Shown: positions 52,868 to 63,383 of the stretch, piece by piece
Position numbering within the stretch: position 1 is the first letter of the stretch
Layout: every line of letters begins with the position of its first letter
NCBI RefSeq assembly: GCF_001708445.1
Contig: NZ_CP015637.1
Coordinates: 4,961,001 to 5,025,000, forward strand
Direction: 5' to 3'
Source of the DNA: Pseudomonas fluorescens
Lineage (GTDB): Bacteria > Pseudomonadota > Gammaproteobacteria > Pseudomonadales > Pseudomonadaceae
Length of the DNA: 64,000 bases
Notes under the pieces: generated by a model
Databases searched by the model: none
Told to the model about the DNA's origin: nothing
The model's input: only the letters and a program-made list of their open reading frames with translations
Program-made: the position numbers and the translations under genes

Positions 52868-53428
52868 TCAGGGCTCCCGCCCGATACGGAAAAACTCCCC
52901 GCCACTCCACACACCGAGCCAGTTCTGACCGTTGATCGGACGGCTCACGGCCAGCTCCACCAATTGGTAGAACACATTGCGGTGAATCAGCGCTTCGAGG
53001 TTGGTGCGCACACGCAGATAGGGGGACGGTTCCTGGGTGTCGGGGTCGATCACTACCCGCAGCGGGTGTTCGAGGCCAGCCTCGATTTGATCATCGACGT
53101 TGGTGGTAAAGCGCAACACCTGGCTTTCGCCCTGCCCTTCGACATCCAGGGTTACCGCGACAAAGGGCGCATCATCGACGCTGATGCCCACCTTTTCTAC
53201 AGGGGTGACCAAGAAGTAATCGTCGCCATCACGGCGAAGAATGTTGGAGAACAACTTGACCATCGGCTTACGCCCGATGGGCGTGCCCTGGTAGAACCAG
53301 GTGCCATCACGGGCGATACGCATGTCGATATGGCCGCAGAAGTCCGGGTTCCACAGATGCACCGGCGCCGGCCCCTTGCCCTTGGGCAGTTGGGCCAACA
53401 GGTCATTGGCCTTGGCGGAATCGGTCAT
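52868..53428 (-). CDS. DUF1285 family protein
   Basis: The 186-residue soluble protein has the DUF1285 hallmarks [32 protein letters not shown] (about 21-52) and [24 protein letters not shown] (about 60-83). The domain has a two-module beta fold of unknown function. It is 29 bp downstream of the DUF4823 lipoprotein gene, same strand, and may share its transcript. No signal peptide. Confidence 0.88.
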   Translation of the reverse strand: MTDSAKANDLLAQLPKGKGPAPVHLWNPDFCGHIDMRIARDGTWFYQGTPIGRKPMVKLFSNILRRDGDDYFLVTPVEKVGISVDDAPFVAVTLDVEGQGESQVLRFTTNVDDQIEAGLEHPLRVVIDPDTQEPSPYLRVRTNLEALIHRNVFYQLVELAVSRPINGQNWLGVWSGGEFFRIGREP

Positions 53429-53456
53429 GGTGTTATCCCTCTTTTACGTGCTGGCC

Positions 53457-54062
53457 TTACTGGTCCCCCATGCCCAGCAGGCCTCGGGCGTACTGCGCCA
53501 GGGGCCGGGCAATCAGATCTTCGGGCTTGTTGTCGTGGAACGTCAGTAAACCGCCACGATTGCGAATACGTGCAGTATCAATCAAATACTGGGTGCTGGT
53601 CTCGATCAACATGATCTGGATCACGCCGCTGTCCAGACCGAGGCGGTCGAGGGCCTGCTGGTCGGTCCACTCATCGGCGTTGCCGATACGGTCATCCGCC
53701 GCGGCAAAACGGCAGTACAGCAAGTAATGGGCACCGGCCGCACGGGCTTCGGCCATGGCCTGCTCAAGCCCTTCGGGCTGACGGGCGCGGCGCACCATGG
53801 GGAAGTATTCGACGAAGCCGTTGAAGGCTTCCTCGGCTACCACGTTCGGACGCGGATAGGCACTGCCCGGTGGCACGAAAGCGCCTTGGGCGATAAACAC
53901 AAAGGAGTCCGGCTGGATGCGAACCGAGGCGGTACGGCGAGTATCGCTATGGTCGAGCAACCCGGCATCGCTCATCTGATAGCGGGTGCCTTCGGCCATA
54001 TCGCTGACGGTCATGCAACCACTCAACGTCAACGACGCCAGCAACAAAACCAGACTACGCAT
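53457..54062 (-). CDS. DUF4823 family lipoprotein
   Basis: The 201-residue protein has a lipobox LSGC (Cys at about residue 16) and a compact alpha/beta domain (VEYFPMVRRARQPEGLEQAMAEARAAGAHYLLYCRF, about 85-120) of the DUF4823 type. It is probably an outer-membrane lipoprotein facing the periplasm. Co-oriented with the DUF1285 gene. Function unknown. Confidence 0.85.
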   Translation of the reverse strand: MRSLVLLLASLTLSGCMTVSDMAEGTRYQMSDAGLLDHSDTRRTASVRIQPDSFVFIAQGAFVPPGSAYPRPNVVAEEAFNGFVEYFPMVRRARQPEGLEQAMAEARAAGAHYLLYCRFAAADDRIGNADEWTDQQALDRLGLDSGVIQIMLIETSTQYLIDTARIRNRGGLLTFHDNKPEDLIARPLAQYARGLLGMGDQ

Positions 54063-54180
54063 CCTAATCCTCCAGAAGCCGGTGACGGAAAACCGGCGAA
54101 TGGGCTCAAGATGCAGGTTCTGCGCCAGCTTGAGGGCAGCTCAAATCAAATGTGGGTGATGTGTCATCTTCGGGATAGCG

Positions 54181-55149
54181 TTAGCCGCCGATGATCTTCA
54201 TGACCGTCGCGCCGCCGGAGAACGCGACTTCCTGTTTATCGCCCAGCGCCTTGACCAACAGGCCCTGCAAGGCCGGCAGCGCCTGGTGACGCGGCTTGTC
54301 CAGCAAGTCGCCGACGTAGTGCCGGTTGCTCGACGACAGGCAGCCATGCAACCAACCGGTCGACGACAGCCGCAACCGCGAGCAGGTGCGGCAGAACGGC
54401 ACGCTTTCGTTGGCGATCACGCCAAAAAAGCCTTTGCCCGGCACTTCGTAGCGAACGGCCGTGGCATCTACCGGTGCGTTGGCTTGCAGGTATTCATAGT
54501 GTTCGCCGATCAGGCCAAGCAGTTGCTGCAAGCTGACGAATTGCTGCAGAAACGCATTGGAGTCCTTGGCCAGGTGGCCCATGCGCATCAACTCGATAAA
54601 GCGCAACTCATAGCCACGCTCCAGGCAATAGTCGAGCAGGGGCATCACCTGGTCGAGGTTCTGCCCGCGCAACGGCACCATATTGACCTTGATCTTGATC
54701 CCGGCCGCGCGGGCCTGGTCCATGCCATCGAGCACGGTGGCCAGGTCACCGCCACGGGCGATGCTGCGGAAGGCGTCGGCGTCCAGGGTGTCGAGGGAAA
54801 CGTTGATACGCCGGATACCGGCGTCCACCAGCAGCGGCAGTTTGCGCGCAAGTAACTGGCCATTGGTGGTCAGGCTGATATCACTGAGGCCCATCCCGCC
54901 CACGGCGCCCATGAAGGCTTCGAGTTTGGGGCTGACCAGCGGCTCGCCGCCGGTGATACGCAGGCGCTCGATACCCGCCGCTTCAATCAGATAGGCCACG
55001 CCACGGGCCATGGCCTCGGCCGAGAGTTCGTCCTGGGCAGCCACCAGCCGCTTGCCGTTTGGCACGCAGTAGGTACACGCGTAATTGCAGGCTGAGGTCA
55101 GGCTGATCCGCAAATTGCGAAAACGCCTGCCTTGACGATCAACGATCAT
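54181..55149 (-). CDS. moaA: GTP 3',8-cyclase MoaA
   Basis: MoaA is the radical-SAM enzyme that starts molybdenum-cofactor synthesis by rearranging GTP. The 322-residue protein has the SAM cluster motif LTSACNYACTYCVPNG (about 17-32), ITGGEPLVSP, and the second cluster ligands in CRTCSRLRLSSTGWLHGC (C-X2-C-X13-C, about 250-267). It ends in GG, needed for the terminal-glycine mechanism. Other moa/moe genes are not in the window. Confidence 0.94.
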   Translation of the reverse strand: MIVDRQGRRFRNLRISLTSACNYACTYCVPNGKRLVAAQDELSAEAMARGVAYLIEAAGIERLRITGGEPLVSPKLEAFMGAVGGMGLSDISLTTNGQLLARKLPLLVDAGIRRINVSLDTLDADAFRSIARGGDLATVLDGMDQARAAGIKIKVNMVPLRGQNLDQVMPLLDYCLERGYELRFIELMRMGHLAKDSNAFLQQFVSLQQLLGLIGEHYEYLQANAPVDATAVRYEVPGKGFFGVIANESVPFCRTCSRLRLSSTGWLHGCLSSSNRHYVGDLLDKPRHQALPALQGLLVKALGDKQEVAFSGGATVMKIIGG

Positions 55150-55181
55150 GGATCACTCCGGCAGAGGATGATTCGGGGCGC

Positions 55182-55213
55182 GCTAAAAACTGACTGATAA
55201 ATCAGCTTTTAGC
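55182..55213. repeat. Long inverted repeat in the moaA promoter region
   Basis: GCTAAAAACTGA and TCAGCTTTTAGC pair with one mismatch around an 8-base centre. There is no T-tract on either strand, so a regulator site or cruciform is more likely than a terminator. Confidence 0.55.
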
Positions 55214-55264
55214 AAGATCCTTGCCTGAGTATATTCCTGGGTTACTGCACCTGGCAGCAAATCA

Positions 55265-55924
55265 TTACGTGGCAGGCGTTTCAGCGGGGGCGTGTGGCTG
55301 CTCGGTGCTGTGCTTGCGCTTGTTGCCCATGCGCACACCGATGTCCATCAGGAACTGGAAGAAACCTTCCTGATCTTCCAGCACATTGCTCCAGAACGGC
55401 GAGTGGTACAGCGCCACGGCGCCATGCACCAAGGCCCAGGCGGCACAGTAGTGGAAGTACGGCGGCACATCTTCGAGCTTGCCTTCACTGATGCGACCCT
55501 TGATCAGCAGGGTCAGGCGTTCGAAGTTCGAGGCGCGGATCTTGTGCAGTTCCTCGACCATTTCCGGCACCTGGTGGCCCTTGACCACTTTTTCTTCCAG
55601 GCGGTCGAACAGGCGATAGCGCTGCGGGTCACGCATGCGGAATTCGAAATAGGCCCGGGACAGGGCCTCCTTGTCCTTGTCGACATCGGCCGAGTGCAGC
55701 AACTCGTTCAAGTCGCGCTCGTAGTCGAGCATCAGGCGCAGGTAGATTTCGGCCTTGGATTTGAAATGCTTGTAGATCGTGCCTTTGCCGATACCCACGG
55801 CATCCGCAATCATCTCGACGGTGACGCTGTCTTCACCTTGTTCGAGGAACAACTTGAGTGCAGTGTCGAGAATTTCCTGCTCACGGCGGCGAAACTCACG
55901 GACCTTACGGGGTTCTTTGTGCAT
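55265..55924 (-). CDS. TetR family transcriptional regulator
   Basis: The 219-residue protein has the TetR N-terminal helix-turn-helix: ILDTALKLFLEQGEDSVTVEMIADAVGIGKGTIYKHFKSKAEIYLRLM (about 18-65), then a helical ligand domain and a Pro/Thr-rich tail. It lies 116 bp upstream of moaA in the same direction, and next to an sRNA locus on the other side. Its target is unknown. AACGGTCGTT (about 56022-56031) upstream could be part of its operator. Confidence 0.9.
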   Translation of the reverse strand: MHKEPRKVREFRRREQEILDTALKLFLEQGEDSVTVEMIADAVGIGKGTIYKHFKSKAEIYLRLMLDYERDLNELLHSADVDKDKEALSRAYFEFRMRDPQRYRLFDRLEEKVVKGHQVPEMVEELHKIRASNFERLTLLIKGRISEGKLEDVPPYFHYCAAWALVHGAVALYHSPFWSNVLEDQEGFFQFLMDIGVRMGNKRKHSTEQPHAPAETPAT

Positions 55925-56234
55925 GAGGAAGAGGTCTGCAGAGGTCGGTATTAGGGAGGGTTGCGCAGGGCCACGGATACGTGGCGATACGATTTACCCG
56001 ATGCGAGGGATTATCCCGACTGAACGGTCGTTGGGCAACGTCTATGTGAACCCGTTGCGCACTTTACTTTCAGTCCGCCAACGATTTCATGCTTATCAGT
56101 CAGAAATAATACGCAACAACTACAGCTGGGCACCGGCTCAATGAGAACTCAAGCGAAGCGCACGTATTCCAAATCTGTTTAAGAAACGACCAGCCGCGAC
56201 TGGACTGAATCGGATACTGATCAATACTTCAACT
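55925..56234. other. Intergenic region upstream of the sRNA
   Basis: The region holds the TetR promoter with an AACGGTCGTT half-palindrome at about 56022 and the presumed promoter of the sRNA, with GATACT- and AATACT-like -10 elements near 56213-56228. No coding frame is convincing. Confidence 0.4.
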
Positions 56235-56353
56235 GTCGGCGCGACATCTCCCCCAAGTGAAGCGTCGACCTGGGTACCAACGGACCGCGTGCCCTTGTTT
56301 TACTCCTAATGGTCTTAGCCCGGATTCGCCCCCCCAGAACCCGGGTTTTTTTT
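56235..56353 (+). ncRNA. rgsA: RgsA-like small RNA
   Basis: A strong rho-independent terminator on the plus strand (56319-56353) lies where no plus-strand gene exists, between tatD and a TetR gene that both point the other way. In other pseudomonads this locus next to tatD holds rgsA (P16), an RpoS-dependent, Gac-influenced sRNA of about 120 nt. The 5' end is approximate, placed 7 bp past a possible -10 element (CAATACT, about 56223). Identification rests on synteny and terminator. Confidence 0.75.
56319..56353 (+). terminator. Terminator of the RgsA-like sRNA
   Basis: CCCGGATTC and GAACCCGGG form a 9-bp stem with one mismatch, followed by eight T residues on the plus strand. The T run ends 23 bp past the stop of the leftward tatD gene on the same DNA. 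Confidence 0.85.
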
Positions 56354-56375
56354 GCCTGCGATTTGTCCGGCCCCG

Positions 56376-57161
56376 TTACCCGGCCACATGGGCCTGCGGG
56401 AACAGGCGCTTGAAGTTCGCAGTGGTCTGTTCGGCAAAGCGCTCATATGACTCACCGCGCAGCATCGCCAGGTAATCCGCCACATCCCGCACATACTCCG
56501 GCAGGTTTGGCTTGCCGCGATGGGGTATGGGCGCCAGGTACGGCGAGTCGGTTTCCACCAGCAGACGGTCGACCGGTACTTGGCGCGCCACATCCCGCAA
56601 GGCATCGGCATTGCGGAAGGTCACGATGCCCGACAGGGAGATATAGAACCCCAGGTCCAGGGCAGCCTTGGCCATGTCCCAGTCTTCGGTGAAACAATGC
56701 AGCACGCCTGCCTGGGGGAGCGCGGCTTCGCGCAGCAGGGCCAGGGTATCGGCGCGAGCACCGCGGGTGTGGACAATCACTGGTTTGCCGGTCTGCCGGG
56801 CGGCTTGCAGGTGCAGGCGAAACGATGCCTGCTGCAACTCGGCGGCTTCGGGTTCGTAGTGGTAATCCAGGCCGGTCTCGCCAATGGCGACCACGCGCGG
56901 GTGGTTCAGCTCCCCCAACAGCCAGTCGAGGGCCGGGGCCTCACCGGGCTTGAGGTCCAACGGGTGGACACCCACCGAGCAATCCACATCGGCATAGCGA
57001 TCGGCGAGGGCTTTGACGTCAGCGGCGTTGTCGGCACTGACGCCGATGCACAGGAAGTGCCCTACCCCGCGCTGGCGGGCGGCTTCGAGGGCGGCATCAA
57101 GGGAACCGCCATGCTGGGCAAGGTCAAGGCGATCAAGGTGGCAATGGGAATCTACGAGCAT
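56376..57161 (-). CDS. tatD: TatD family metal-dependent deoxyribonuclease
   Basis: This 261-residue TIM-barrel hydrolase has the metal motif MLVDSHCHLDRLDL at the N-terminus, GETGLDYHYEP (about 94-104), PVIVHTRGA (His ligand, about 127-135), LHCFTEDWD and ETDSPYLAPIPHRGKPN (Asp ligand). TatD-type enzymes are 3'-5' exonucleases and quality-control hydrolases. It is the last gene of the holB/tmk operon in this strand; 63 bp separate it from holB. Confidence 0.94.
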   Translation of the reverse strand: MLVDSHCHLDRLDLAQHGGSLDAALEAARQRGVGHFLCIGVSADNAADVKALADRYADVDCSVGVHPLDLKPGEAPALDWLLGELNHPRVVAIGETGLDYHYEPEAAELQQASFRLHLQAARQTGKPVIVHTRGARADTLALLREAALPQAGVLHCFTEDWDMAKAALDLGFYISLSGIVTFRNADALRDVARQVPVDRLLVETDSPYLAPIPHRGKPNLPEYVRDVADYLAMLRGESYERFAEQTTANFKRLFPQAHVAG

Positions 57162-57224
57162 AGGAAATTACGACTTAAGTCACGGAAAGGGCCTGGCCAA
57201 CGATACACCCGTCGGCCACGGAAA

Positions 57225-58848
<1,624 letters not shown>

Positions 58849-58858
58849 TTAGTCAGAG

Positions 58859-59992
58859 TCATTGCGGGCTTTGCGGCGCGACGGTGTCCGGTGCAGGCTC
58901 CGCCGGCGCTTGAGCTGGAGTATCGGCGGGGGGCGTCGGGTCTTCCGGCGGTTTTACCACCGGCGCCGGGCTGGAGCGATAATCGGCGCGACGCTTGAGC
59001 TGGAACTCACGCACGGCGGCATTATGCGCATCCAGGTTATCGGAGAAAATATGGCTGCCATCGCCACGGGCGACGAAATACAGGCTGCTGCCCGGCACCG
59101 GGTTCAGCGCAGCATGAATCGCCTCGCGGCCGACCATGGCGATCGGCGTCGGCGGCAGACCGGCCACCATGTAGGTGTTGTAGGGGTTGGCTTCCTTGAG
59201 GTGGGCGCGGGTCAACTTGCCGTTGTAGCGCTCCCCCAGGCCGTAGATCACCGTCGGGTCGGTCTGCAGGAGCATGCCGATCTTCATGCGGCGCACGAAC
59301 ACCCCGGCGATCTGCCCACGTTCTTCCGGCACACCGGTCTCTTTCTCCACCAGGGAGGCCATGATCAGCGCTTGGTAAGGGTCGGTGTATGGCACATCAG
59401 CGGCGCGCTTGCTCCATTCCTGGGCGAGTACATCGTCCAGGCGGTTGTAGGCTTTTTTCAGGAATTCAACATCGGTCATGCCGCGCACGAAACGGTAGGT
59501 ATCAGGAAAGAACCGACCTTCAGGGAACACGCCGGGATGGCCAAGCTTGTCCATCACCTCGCTGTCACTCAGGCCCGAGAGGGTCTGTACGATCTTTTCA
59601 TGCTTGGCCAGGGCCGAACGAACCTGGCGAAAATTCCAGCCTTCCACCAGGGTCAGGCTGTATTGCACCACTTCGCCACGTTGCCACAGGCCAATCAGGC
59701 CCTGGGCGGTCATCCCAGGCGTCATGCGATATTCGCCGCTGTGCAGCGGCTGTCCATCGAGGTTGAAACGCCAGTACAGGCGCAGCCAGAAGGCACCTTC
59801 GAGCACACCCTCGGCCTCCAGGCGATTGAAGGTACCCGTGGGGGTGGCCCCTGCCGGCACATCAAGCAACTGCTCCTGCGTCAGGTTCAGCGGCTGCTTC
59901 AGGGAGGAATCGAGTTTCCAGGCGGAAAACCCCAACAGCAACGCCGCCGAGAACACACCGATCAGCAGCAGTACAACCAGTTTTCGTATCAA
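58859..59992 (-). CDS. mltG: Endolytic murein transglycosylase MltG
   Basis: MltG (YceG) cuts nascent glycan strands and sets their length. The 377-residue protein has one N-terminal membrane helix (about 4-24) and the YceG domain with GRFFPDTYRF (about 165-174) and the catalytic Glu in ASLVEKETGVPEERGQIAGVF (about 215-235). The C-terminus is Pro/Ala rich. Start choice: TTG at 59992, one base after the pabC stop, gives the expected IRKLVVLLL helix at the N-terminus; the ATG at 60049 would add 19 residues that lie inside pabC. Confidence 0.92.
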   Translation of the reverse strand: MIRKLVVLLLIGVFSAALLLGFSAWKLDSSLKQPLNLTQEQLLDVPAGATPTGTFNRLEAEGVLEGAFWLRLYWRFNLDGQPLHSGEYRMTPGMTAQGLIGLWQRGEVVQYSLTLVEGWNFRQVRSALAKHEKIVQTLSGLSDSEVMDKLGHPGVFPEGRFFPDTYRFVRGMTDVEFLKKAYNRLDDVLAQEWSKRAADVPYTDPYQALIMASLVEKETGVPEERGQIAGVFVRRMKIGMLLQTDPTVIYGLGERYNGKLTRAHLKEANPYNTYMVAGLPPTPIAMVGREAIHAALNPVPGSSLYFVARGDGSHIFSDNLDAHNAAVREFQLKRRADYRSSPAPVVKPPEDPTPPADTPAQAPAEPAPDTVAPQSPQ

Positions 59993-59993
59993 C

Positions 59994-60809
59994 TCAAATA
60001 TCCAATAGTGCGCGAACAATGCCCTGCAGTTTACGGGTGAGCGGGCCAACCGACCAGCTCATCGCAGCACAGTCGCGCACCGGCCAAATGCCATAAACGC
60101 TGTTGCACACAAAGACTTCATCAGCCTGTTGCAACTGCTCAAGGCTGATATCAGCCACGGCCACCGGGATGCCCAGCGCTTGTGCCTGGGCCAGGACCTC
60201 GGCGCGCATGACACCGGCAACCCCGCAACGCGCCAGATCGGCGGTTAGTAACAAGCCGTTGCAAACCAGGAACAAGTTGCTGAACACGCCCTCGATGACG
60301 CGTCCGGACCTATCCAGCATCAAGCCCTCGGCATGCTCGGCGTCTTGCCATTCGGCGCGGGCAAGCACTTGCTCCAGGCGGTTGAGGTGCTTGAGACCCG
60401 CCAATAGCGGTTGTTCGGACAAGCGGGTGGCACACGGAAACAGGCGGATACCGTCGGTTCCATAGGCCGGGGGATAAGTGGCGGGCGGACTGCCCAGCAA
60501 GATCCGACGCACGGGAGCGCCGGGGTTGATGCCATAACCGCGCAGGCTGTCGCCGCGGGTGAGCATCAACTTGAGAACACCGTCGCCGAGGGCGGCGGCA
60601 TAAGCCAGCACTTCGCTGCGGATCAGCGCCGGATCCGCAACCAGTTCCAACCGCCTGCAGCCCTCGTCGAGGCGGTGCAGGTGGCGGTCGAGCAGCACGG
60701 GCTGCCCGGCCTTGACGGCAATCGTCTCAAACAAGCCGTCGCCATAAGCCAGGCCACGATCCTTCAGGGGCACGCTGTCCGCTGGCTGACCGTCGACCCA
60801 GCTGTGCAT
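59994..60809 (-). CDS. pabC: Aminodeoxychorismate lyase
   Basis: PabC is the PLP enzyme that releases p-aminobenzoate from ADC, for folate synthesis. The 271-residue class-IV aminotransferase-fold protein shows LAYGDGLFETIAV (about 21-33), LDRHLHRLDEGCRRL (about 40-54) and RSGRVIEGVFSNLFLV (about 170-185). The ATG shares one base with the fabF stop (TGATG). The longer frame to 60929 was rejected. Confidence 0.95.
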   Translation of the reverse strand: MHSWVDGQPADSVPLKDRGLAYGDGLFETIAVKAGQPVLLDRHLHRLDEGCRRLELVADPALIRSEVLAYAAALGDGVLKLMLTRGDSLRGYGINPGAPVRRILLGSPPATYPPAYGTDGIRLFPCATRLSEQPLLAGLKHLNRLEQVLARAEWQDAEHAEGLMLDRSGRVIEGVFSNLFLVCNGLLLTADLARCGVAGVMRAEVLAQAQALGIPVAVADISLEQLQQADEVFVCNSVYGIWPVRDCAAMSWSVGPLTRKLQGIVRALLDI

Positions 60810-62053
60810 CACTCGGCGAACCGGCGGAACACCAGGGAACCGTTGGTGCCACCGAAACCGAACGAGTTGGAGATCACCACGTCGATCGGCATCGGCTGTG
60901 CTTCGTGAGGCACGAAGTTCAGGTCGCAACCTTCGTCCGGCTCATCGAGGTTGATGGTCGGCGGAGCGACCTGATCCTTGATGGCCATCACACTGAAGAT
61001 CGCCTCGACCGCGCCCGCCGCACCCAACAGATGGCCGGTCATGGACTTGGTAGAGCTGACCGCCAGCTTGTAGGCATGGTCGCCGAACACCGACCTGATG
61101 GCTTCGGCTTCCGCCAGGTCGCCAGTCGGGGTCGAGGTGCCGTGGGCGTTGATGTACTGCACCTGGTCCGGGTTGACCTTCGCATCGCGCAGGGCGTTGG
61201 TAATGCAACGCGCAGCGCCAGCACCATCGGCCGGTGGCGAGGTCATGTGGTAGGCGTCGCCGCTCATGCCGAAACCGATCAGCTCGGCGTAGATGGTGGC
61301 ACCCCGCGCCTTGGCGTGTTCCAGTTCTTCGAGCACCAGGGCACCGGCACCGTCGGACAGCACGAAACCGTCACGGCCCTTGTCCCATGGACGGCTGGCA
61401 CGGGTCGGTTCGTCATTGCGCGTCGACAGCGCACGGGATGCGCCGAAGCCGCCCATGCCCAGGCCACAGGCGGCCATTTCGGCGCCACCGGCGATCATCA
61501 CATCCGCCTCGTCATAGGCGATATTGCGCGCCGCCATGCCGATGCAGTGAGTGCCCGTGGTGCACGCCGTGGCAATGGCGTAGTTAGGTCCCTGGGCACC
61601 CAAGTGGATGGACAGGAAACCGGAAATCATATTGATGATCGAGCCCGGAACGAAGAACGGTGAAATTCGACGGGGGCCGGAATCATGCAGCGTGCGACTG
61701 GTTTCTTCGATATTGGTCAGACCGCCAATACCCGATCCCATGGCGACGCCGATACGCTCACGGTTGGCGTCGGTCACTTCCAGGCCGGCGTTACGCACTG
61801 CCTGAAAACCGGCTGCCAGGCCGTATTGAATGAACAGGTCGAGTTTGCGGGACTCTTTGACCGAGAGATATTCCTCGACATTGAAACCCTTTACCGAGCC
61901 GCCAAAACGGGTGGAATAGGCAGAAAGGTCCGTGTGTTCGATCAGACCAATACCACTGCGGCCAGCCAGAATGCCCTGCCAACTGCTCGGCACATCCGTA
62001 CCCAGTGGCGACAACATACCCATACCGGTGACTACGACGCGTCTACGCGACAC
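60809..62053 (-). CDS. fabF: Beta-ketoacyl-ACP synthase II
   Basis: FabF elongates fatty acyl-ACP with malonyl-ACP. The 414-residue condensing enzyme has [13 protein letters not shown] at the N-terminus, active-site Cys in [14 protein letters not shown] (about 158-171), and the two His in [11 protein letters not shown] (about 302-312) and [17 protein letters not shown] (about 335-351). The start is a GTG at 62053 with GGAGAG upstream; the frame to 62098 adds 15 residues not in the family. Confidence 0.96.
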   Translation of the reverse strand: MSRRRVVVTGMGMLSPLGTDVPSSWQGILAGRSGIGLIEHTDLSAYSTRFGGSVKGFNVEEYLSVKESRKLDLFIQYGLAAGFQAVRNAGLEVTDANRERIGVAMGSGIGGLTNIEETSRTLHDSGPRRISPFFVPGSIINMISGFLSIHLGAQGPNYAIATACTTGTHCIGMAARNIAYDEADVMIAGGAEMAACGLGMGGFGASRALSTRNDEPTRASRPWDKGRDGFVLSDGAGALVLEELEHAKARGATIYAELIGFGMSGDAYHMTSPPADGAGAARCITNALRDAKVNPDQVQYINAHGTSTPTGDLAEAEAIRSVFGDHAYKLAVSSTKSMTGHLLGAAGAVEAIFSVMAIKDQVAPPTINLDEPDEGCDLNFVPHEAQPMPIDVVISNSFGFGGTNGSLVFRRFAE

Positions 62054-62115
62054 AGCACTCTCCTTTTTCTTGATGACGACACTTTGCTTCAGAGCCACTT
62101 TTCATCAGAGCTAAA

Positions 62116-62152
62116 GAAAAAACCGCACGCCGTTACAGCAGTGCGGTTTTTC
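62116..62152. terminator. Attenuator/terminator between acpP and fabF
   Basis: AAACCGCAC and GTGCGGTTT form a 9-bp stem with a 12-base loop. On the minus strand a T-rich tract follows. It lies 28 bp past the acpP stop, so acpP, needed in large excess, can be transcribed more than fabF. Confidence 0.75.
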
Positions 62153-62180
62153 CCTGACAGCAAGCGACGACTACAAACTA

Positions 62181-62417
62181 TTACGCCTGGTGGCTAGTAA
62201 CGTAGTCGATAGCAGCTTGAACAGTAGTGATTTTTTCAGCTTCTTCGTCCGGGATTTCGGTCTCGAATTCCTCTTCCAGAGCCATCACCAGCTCAACGGT
62301 GTCAAGGGAATCGGCACCCAGGTCTTCTACGAAGGAAGCAGTGTTGATCACTTCTTCTTCTTTGACGCCCAGTTGCTCGGCAACGATTTTCTTGACGCGC
62401 TCTTCGATGGTGCTCAT
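62181..62417 (-). CDS. acpP: Acyl carrier protein
   Basis: The 78-residue acidic protein carries the phosphopantetheine Ser in [18 protein letters not shown] (Ser about residue 37). It is the central carrier for fatty-acid synthesis. Gene order fabD-fabG-acpP-fabF is canonical. Length and sequence are typical of gammaproteobacteria. Confidence 0.98.
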   Translation of the reverse strand: MSTIEERVKKIVAEQLGVKEEEVINTASFVEDLGADSLDTVELVMALEEEFETEIPDEEAEKITTVQAAIDYVTSHQA

Positions 62418-62608
62418 ACCTTGTTTAACTCCTAATGGACAAATTCAGGCAGCTGGCCAGTGGGTAAGTGTATAGAAAGCCATTTCAGCTTTTCAACTGA
62501 AAGCTTCACCCTGTACCCCGTAGGCCACCTGCCTATAAATTAAGTTGCAGCTTTATAACGGATTTTAGACAGCTCGTATGACATTTTTTTGAAGCGATCC
62601 GTCACAAT

Positions 62609-63352
62609 TTAACTCATGTACATCCCGCCGTTCACCGGGATTGTAGCCCCAGTCACGTATGCCGCACCGTCGGATGCCAGGAAAGTGACCACATTCGCGA
62701 TCTCTTGAGCCTGGCCCAGACGGCCCAGCGGAATCTGCGTCAGCAAGGCTTCACGCTGTGCTTCCGGCAGTTCGCGGGTCATATCGGTATCGATGAACCC
62801 TGGGGCCACCGAGTTGACCGTAATCGACCGCGAGCCGACTTCACGCGCCAATGCACGGCTGAAACCTTCCAGACCGGCCTTGGCGGCTGCGTAGTTTACT
62901 TGGCCTGCGTTGCCCATGGCACCCACTACAGAGCCAATATTGATAATTCGGCCCCAGCGCGCCTTGGTCATGCCGCGCAAAACGCCCTTGGACAGGCGAA
63001 ACAGACTGTTCAAGTTGGTGTCGACCACGTCGTACCACTCGTCGTCTTTCATGCGCATCATCAGGTTATCGCGGGTGATACCGGCGTTATTCACCAGAAT
63101 TGCCGGCGCACCGAACTGTGCGGTGATCTCGGCCAGTACCGCAGCCACGGACTCATCGCTGGTCACATTCAGCTCAAGGCCAGTGCCTTGGACACCGCTT
63201 TCCTTCAAGGTCGCGGCGATACGCTCGGCGCCCGAAGCGGAAGTGGCGGTGCCAATGACAACGGCGCCCTGACGGCCCAGTTCCAGGGCGATGGCCTGGC
63301 CAATGCCACGGCTGGCGCCGGTAACCAGTGCAACTTTACCTTGCAGACTCAT
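62609..63352 (-). CDS. fabG: 3-oxoacyl-ACP reductase
   Basis: FabG reduces beta-ketoacyl-ACP with NADPH. The 247-residue SDR protein has KVALVTGASRGIGQAIAL (about 6-23), NNAGITRDNLMMRM (about 88-101), the catalytic Ser in INIGSVVGAMG and Tyr/Lys in VNYAAAKAGLEGFS (about 152-165). It is 31 bp downstream of fabD. Confidence 0.97.
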   Translation of the reverse strand: MSLQGKVALVTGASRGIGQAIALELGRQGAVVIGTATSASGAERIAATLKESGVQGTGLELNVTSDESVAAVLAEITAQFGAPAILVNNAGITRDNLMMRMKDDEWYDVVDTNLNSLFRLSKGVLRGMTKARWGRIINIGSVVGAMGNAGQVNYAAAKAGLEGFSRALAREVGSRSITVNSVAPGFIDTDMTRELPEAQREALLTQIPLGRLGQAQEIANVVTFLASDGAAYVTGATIPVNGGMYMS

Positions 63353-63383
63353 GCAGGCTTCTCCTAAGTTCGGGGATCAGGGG

